DNA of 64,000 nucleotides, from contig CATIUR010000004.1 of assembly GCA_949592205.1 (NCBI GenBank), forward strand, positions 83,551,337 to 83,615,336, in the 5' to 3' direction. The stretch is from Helichrysum umbraculigerum (lineage: Eukaryota; Streptophyta; Magnoliopsida; Asterales; Asteraceae). A model generated the notes under the pieces. The model saw only the letters and a program-made list of their open reading frames with translations, did not search any database and was not told the origin of the DNA. The position numbers were made by a program, and so were the translations under genes. Below are positions 58,383 through 64,000 of the stretch, piece after piece. Position 1 is the stretch's first letter; every line of letters begins with the position of its first letter.

Positions 58383-60163
58383 GTGGACAACCCCAACACT
58401 TCATTCATACCATTTTCTCTCATTTTCATTCTCTCCCTACACTTTCTCTCTCACACACATCACTCTCTCTCTAGTTTCTCTCTCTAGAAGAGTTTCTCTC
58501 TCTAGAATTGGGCTAGTTAGAGAGATAGTTAGGTAGAGGTAGCTTTTAGCTTTTGTACGGAGTCACTCCAAGACATTGTATTCGCGAAGATGTTTCTGTA
58601 ATAAATTCGTATCAGGTTCTATTTATATATCTCTTACTTTCCAGTTTTAAACATGTGTTGCTTTGTTTATGCTTGTTTAGGATTGTATGCTAGATATATA
58701 ATGTTAGGCTTGACATTTCTTTGTGTTTACTATGATGTAGTTATGTTAGAATAGTCAAAATGTTTATGCCATGCTGTTACTTTGCCCGTGTTACTTTAAA
58801 CTGTGTATGAACTTATAAACTGAATCTCGAATGTTTATCTATCCAACTTATGTTGTGGTTAGAAGCTTCCTGCTAGAACTTGGCCAATTACTAGTGGTAC
58901 GTTCTCTACCTATTCTATACTTGATGATCAATGAACTTGGTATGGCTGTGTTCTCTAGGTTGAAACATATCATAAGAGACAGGGAGCGTAGGATTAGAGA
59001 TAGGTTAGATTCATGTTTATCTGTTATATATCTTTGAGAGAACTTTCGGGATATCTATGATCTGATTATTGGTTATCTGCTATGCTTAGGATTATGGTGT
59101 TCTGTTATGTGTCACCCTATTGCATGTTCTTGTTTGATAGTTGCCTTAGGAATGATGCATGCTAGAGTTACCCTCCTGGTTCATATCAGTAACTGTATAA
59201 TTAGGTTTTCAGACACAGAATATTGGTTTACACAGTAGATTAACATGCATGGAATAGTTGTGATGATTTATATCTATAATGCTGAACAATTTAACTGATC
59301 GTTAGCCCGATTATCCCAACTTGGTCCGCGGGATTATCCCCGTTCGTGTTCTTGTTCAATCAACAATTCACGCTACGATACAGACGTCTCTGATGACTGT
59401 GACTGGGGACCAGGATTCGAGGATAGTCGTCGGTTAAATTGGTCTGTACATTTGGGAGAACTTCCTGTGTTTTTGACTTCTATAACTGCTATCCATGTGA
59501 CATGTTATTTATCTGATTGCGGACAACTCTACGTTAGATATTTAATAGGCTCGTAGTTGTAGCTCATTAGGATATAGGAAATCTGTGAGAGTAATGTGGA
59601 ACCCTAATTAATGTAACGGAAAAACCGTAAAACGCCCTATTACTCGGTATAGTGCTGGAAACACCAATTGGTGGAGTACAAACGTATGGAAGCCGCGGAA
59701 CGGTCGTAGGTACAATACTTTGCATTAATTATGTTTCTATCCTCTCCGGATTAGTCATCACATCTAGTAGCCTTACCCTTGACTATTCATCAATAACACA
59801 TAACGAAATCATAGTAAACACTCGCTTATCCTCTGTTGACCGAGTCTCCGTACAAACCTCTTTTGTTTTATTTTCTTTATTTAAATTAGTATTTAGTTAT
59901 AAAAACCAAACCTATCCAAAAGCTTTTAAAAACCCTAGCTAGATTCCCAAAGATAATAAAACTTCCTAGACTCCCATGCCCGTTGTAGTTTGAAGAACGA
60001 CACCTAAGTCATACATACCACTTACTGCCCTTTTAGGTCTGTCAGTAGTATACAACTTAGGATTCCCCTGCTCTATAAATTTAAACCTTGTCCGCGCATC
60101 CTGTTTGGTTGGTTCAACGACCGGATTAAAACCCGTCCGACCACTGGAGGCACGACAAGCTTT

Positions 60164-60181
60164 TGGCGCCGCTGCCGGGGA
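60164..60181 (+). other. Primer-binding site of A2, tRNA-Asp type
   Basis: TGGCGCCGCTGCCGGGGA, close to the complement of the 3' end of plant tRNA-Asp (one mismatch from the usual GTTGCC form). This primer is characteristic of Athila elements. Confidence 0.9.
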
Positions 60182-60352
60182 CTACAACAACCGATTTTAG
60201 GAAATTTGTTATCTTAGTTATTTAGCGATCCTTACGGAAGATCAATATCATCCGGAAGTTACAGTTTTTATCCCTAGGTTAGTTAGTTTTTAATTTACCG
60301 TTCTTAGTTAAACCTATCCTTTCAAAAACCCTATTTTCTTCTAAAACAAGTT

Positions 60353-63037
60353 ATGGCAAATCGTATCACTCTCGCCTCATCAACCCAACCACTGCTAGAG
60401 GGACGAGGAGGACCAATTGTATCACCAACCGACGAAACCATTGAAATCAGACCACACTTCATTAAATTACTTAAATCGCAGTGTCAGTTTCATGGTCTTT
60501 CGGTTGAAAATCCAAACGCCCACCTTAACAAGTTCATCAACCTTTCCGACTCTTTCGAACAAACCGGATCCAGTGTCAAAGTCACCCGACTTCACCTGTT
60601 TCCCTATTCTTTAGCTTTCCGAGCTCAGACATGGTTTTATGAACTCGAACCCAATTCGATTCATACATGGGAGGAGATGGCTACTAAGTTCTTAGCTAAG
60701 TTTTTCCCTCCGTCCCTACAAACCAAGCTCAAAAATGAAATCATTAACTTTCGTCAAGGAACTACTGAATCATTAAGCTCAGCTTGGGAACGCTTTAAGA
60801 ATCTGCTTGGAAGATGTCCGAATCATCAATTGGCTGAAACGAATCTGGTCTACACATTATACAACAGTCTGAATCATCATCACCAACAAACCCTCGATGC
60901 TGCTTCATCCGAAAATTTCATGCTACATACGTCAGAAGAAGCCTGGAAGTTGATTGAGACGATAACGATGCACCAACATGACTTGGATTTGATGAATCAA
61001 CCTTGGAAGATAAAGACACTTCTACTCAAGCGTTCGACACTTTAAAAGCTCAACTCGAATCCATCTCTAAGGTTGTCAGTAATATGCAAGACTCTTCCAA
61101 ACCTAAAAAACAACCTCAACGGCTCTTCTCACTCTCGAAGCCCAAGGAAGATGTTCTCGCCATATCTGGAACCACTGATCAAATCATTCCTTCAAAAATT
61201 TTCACTCAGCGGTTATCCAAACAACCTATCTCTCATTTGTCAGTTCCCTTTACACCCTCTACTTCTTCTCAATTGTCTTCTCGTCAAAACAATACGATTT
61301 TCAATAACTTCATGGTTGAGCAAAATAATAAAAACAAACAAAGTGTTGATTTTCAAAACCAAATTGATTATTTACTCAGAATTTCAAATGATTTAATTAA
61401 AACATGGAGGATAATGTTAAAAGATTGTTTTTAAAAGTTGAGAAGAAGCAAAGAGAAGAAGCGATTAGCAAAGCTATTCATCATTCATCTTATGATTATG
61501 ATGATATCCTTGTTGTCACTAGAGGCGGAAAAATGACTAAGAATGAGAAATCAGAAGATATTCCTTCAGACGAGCCTTCTAGTTCTTCTCTACCCACTGA
61601 TTCAGTACCTGTTGACACTCCTGTCACCTCTCCTGAACCAGAATCTTCCAAAGCCCCAGAAGTAGTTAAACCAACACGTATACCTTTCCCTGGTAGGCTT
61701 AAGAAAGAGAAACAAGAAGCCCAGTTTGGAAAATATCTAGAGATGTTCAAAAGCCTACACTTAAACGTTCGATTATTAGATGCTTTAGTTGAAATGCCTA
61801 GTTGTGCCAAATTCTTTAAAGAACTTATATCCAACAAAGAAAAACTCAGACAAATAGTTAACTTGCCCTTAGACGCAGAATGCTCTTTAATTATGCAACA
61901 AGAACTGCCGCCAAAGCTAGGAGACACTGGCCGTTTCACTATTCCTTGTTACCTTCAGGATGTTCAAATAAGTAACGCCTTAGCTTACTTAGGAGCTAGT
62001 GTAAACCTTATCCATACTCGCTTTATAGGAAACTAGGATTAAGCGAACTTTTACCAACCCGTTTAACCATCCAATTAGCTGATAGATCAGTTAAACTCTC
62101 TCGAGGAATTGCTGAAGATATTATGGTACGTGTTGATAAATTCGTCTTTCCTGTTGATTTTGTTGTTATGGATATTGAGGAAGACGCTCAGGTACCACTC
62201 ATCCTTGGTAGACATTTCCTAAATACTGCCAAGGCCGTCATTGACGTAAATGAAAAATCTTTAAAACTTAGAGTGGGAACTGAGGAAGTCACCTTTAATG
62301 TCGATAAACTAATGAAACTTCCTATGGGAGAAGACCTTGGTCTTGTAGATTCTATGCAGGAAATAATTGAAGAACACTTGGAAGAAATCCTCGCAGTAAG
62401 CAGCATTAATCCCCTTCCGAACACTGTCATCACAACAAGGAAAATCTGTGAAGAAGGTGCGGGTCTATGCTCAGCTATCTCGGATCCATCCATTGCATCA
62501 AAGGAAGTGCTATTACCTTTAAAGAATTCCAACTTACAGCCCAACAGATTTATCACTGCTGTACCACTTGGACAAGGCACTCCAATCACTCTCTTGAGAA
62601 GAAGCCCTAATTCTGAAGTTCCTGATTCATCTCTCTCAAAAGAAGAAATTCTGAAGACTCTCAAGGAAATGGAGTCAATGCTTAAACCATCCAATACGCA
62701 ACTTTCTGAAAGTTGTGAAAACTTGAATCCAGAGATTACTTTTAGCACATCTTCTTTAGCTCAGTTTCAGAGATTCGCATTCACAAAGGACAACAAAGAA
62801 ATAATCACTGAAGATAATGCAATCTCTCAATCTTCCCGAGTAAAATATGAGCTGAGAAAAAATGAGCTTTACAACAATACAGAATGGGTTGAAATAGCAT
62901 CAGCCAACATTCCAGAGGCACCTGCAATTGAGTCAGATTACCAGACAACATACGATGAGCTTAAGAGAGACGAGATTGCAAGGATGAAGCCTTCCACTAA
63001 AGAACCACCCGAATTGGAGCTGAAGGAACTTCCCTTA
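60353..63037 (+). pseudogene. gag: A2 gag and protease, with three 1-base deletions
   Basis: Starts at ATG 60353 after a 170-base leader. The capsid part has ENPNAHLNKFINLSDSFEQT, LHLFPYSLAFRAQTWFYELE and WERFKNLLGRCPNHQ. This is the part missing from A1. The frame changes near 60987, 61400 and 62010, each time through loss of one base relative to A1. The protease has ALAYLGASVNL: the catalytic aspartate is tyrosine (TAC). A second protease part (LILGRHFLNTAKAVIDV) and the acidic linker follow to LELKELPL at the breakpoint. Confidence 0.87.
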
Positions 63038-64000
63038 TGATGCGTGTGAAAGCGTCTAGTTTATTAATTTATAAAATGGAAATACCTTATATATACTTCT
63101 CACACAACCAGGCAAGAATACCCGATCGAATGTTAGTATAGACTTGGTAAGTTCGAGTCGAACACAGGGAACGGATGTCAAATTAAATAAATTGGAAATT
63201 GATACAAGTAAATAAAGCAGTAAAGATAGGGTGCGTTTTAGTTCCGATCGAACAATTGGTAAACAATTATAAAAGAGTTTATTAAGTAAAGATTGAAAGA
63301 AAATAATTAATAAATAATTAATCAAATAAAGACTTAATTCAGATGATAGAAGAAATGCATTTGCTTGGATTACTTTCCTTAGAGTCCGGAAATCATTTTA
63401 CTAATTCGCTAACATATGGATTTATTGGTGAATTAACAAATATTACCAATCTTCCTTACAAGATAAATTGATATAAACACAATCAAGAAAGACACAAGGT
63501 TGTTTTCAACATGCTAACAGTTCAATTTAACGTTGCCCACCAAATTATATTCTACATTAAACCAACACCGTTTATGTGATTTATTCTATTGACTCGAATC
63601 AACAAAGTCTATAACTAATACTAGTTATCTTGTTCATCAATGACCATTACCAATTATTAGCCCTAACCTGTCAAACTCAATATATTCAGCAACAATCGTC
63701 AATTGAAATCAACAATTATCAATAATCTTATAATTAAAAGGAAATCAATCTCAATTAACCATAAAACCACGTTAGGTAATTACTAATAATCATTCAATAA
63801 CCAAGGATCGTCAAATAAACACATAAACTTTCAATAAATCCAATTAAATCCGCAAATCAATAATCAATCCGTAATCTAAGTATCATTATCCAAGCAAATA
63901 CATTAAAGAATTAGCCAATCATAATATTACCGAAACTCAGATTCATAATCATAACCGAAATCAAAATCAAATGAAAGAAAGAAATGTTTTCAAACCGAGA
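63038..64000 (+). mobile_element. Unclassified LTR-like insertion, truncated by the window end
   Basis: Homology between A2 and the copies A1 and A3 stops abruptly at 63037 (TTCCCTTA), and a new sequence begins TGATGCGTGTGAAAG. It includes TAAGTTCGAGTCGAACACAGG near 63149, a wording I associate with plant retrotransposon LTRs, then AT-rich sequence without a gene. The element type is not determined. Confidence 0.55.

Larger units (their letters stand above)
57729..60157 (+). repeat. 5' LTR of A2
   Basis: Starts TGATGTGACGTAAAAAGTCA and ends GGCACGACA, about 2429 bases. Collinear with the A1 3' LTR but clearly diverged. Contains the 21-base repeats, a TATA box, a CT-rich leader and a long noncoding part. 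Short open frames within it are not called. Confidence 0.9.
57729..63037 (+). mobile_element. Athila-type element A2, 5' part
   Basis: 5' LTR (57729-60157), tRNA-Asp-type primer site, leader and gag-protease, collinear with A1. Cut at about 63038 by another insertion. Inserted in the 55483 LTR after CATGA, which should be the TSD. Confidence 0.9.

Overview
The window is eukaryotic nuclear DNA from a flowering plant, most likely a eudicot. It contains Athila-type and Tekay-type Ty3/gypsy elements, a Ty1/copia element and an En/Spm (CACTA) transposon. An Asteraceae source is only a weak guess from the flavour of these families. I found no intact host gene, rRNA, functional tRNA, CRISPR or prokaryotic feature. 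Almost every base can be assigned to transposable elements nested inside one another, and several insertion boundaries are proven by perfect target-site duplications (TSDs).

Layout. Positions 1-10907 are a head-to-tail array of a ~2.12 kb unit: five complete units plus the end of a sixth at the left edge. Each unit is a complete LTR with no internal retrotransposon sequence. The array sits inside the gag gene of an Athila element (A1). A1 continues at 10908-16689 with gag, protease, RT, RNase H and integrase, all in one frame but with nine stops. A Tekay chromovirus on the minus strand (16690-27136, TSD GCATT) interrupts A1's third reading frame. A1 resumes at 27142 and is interrupted by a 12.8 kb CACTA element (27918-40690, TSD AAT), a solo LTR (41737-45000, TSD TATCA) and, inside A1's own 3' LTR, a second solo LTR (47441-50111, TSD TAATA). 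A1 ends at 50551.

A1 itself lies in the RNase H region of an older minus-strand Athila (A3, 50552-52419). A3 is also hit by a Ty1/copia element at 52420. The copia element is split by an LTR of the array/Tekay superfamily at 55483. That LTR is split by a third Athila (A2) at 57729, and A2 is broken at 63038 by another LTR-like insertion that runs off the right edge. The right side is therefore five layers deep.

Functionally this is a graveyard. The Tekay pol, the three Athila copies, the copia gag and the CACTA transposase all carry stops or frameshifts, and several catalytic residues are lost. The points worth following are: (i) the LTR-only satellite-like array; (ii) a putative intron inside the LTR, with donor and acceptor conserved in position across five otherwise divergent LTR types; (iii) an F-box-like gene fragment with its intron, stop-free, inside the CACTA element; (iv) an extra coiled-coil-like ORF upstream of gag in the Tekay element; and (v) family-specific minisatellites and dyad-symmetric clusters in the LTRs. 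Coordinates were read by eye and no database search was run.
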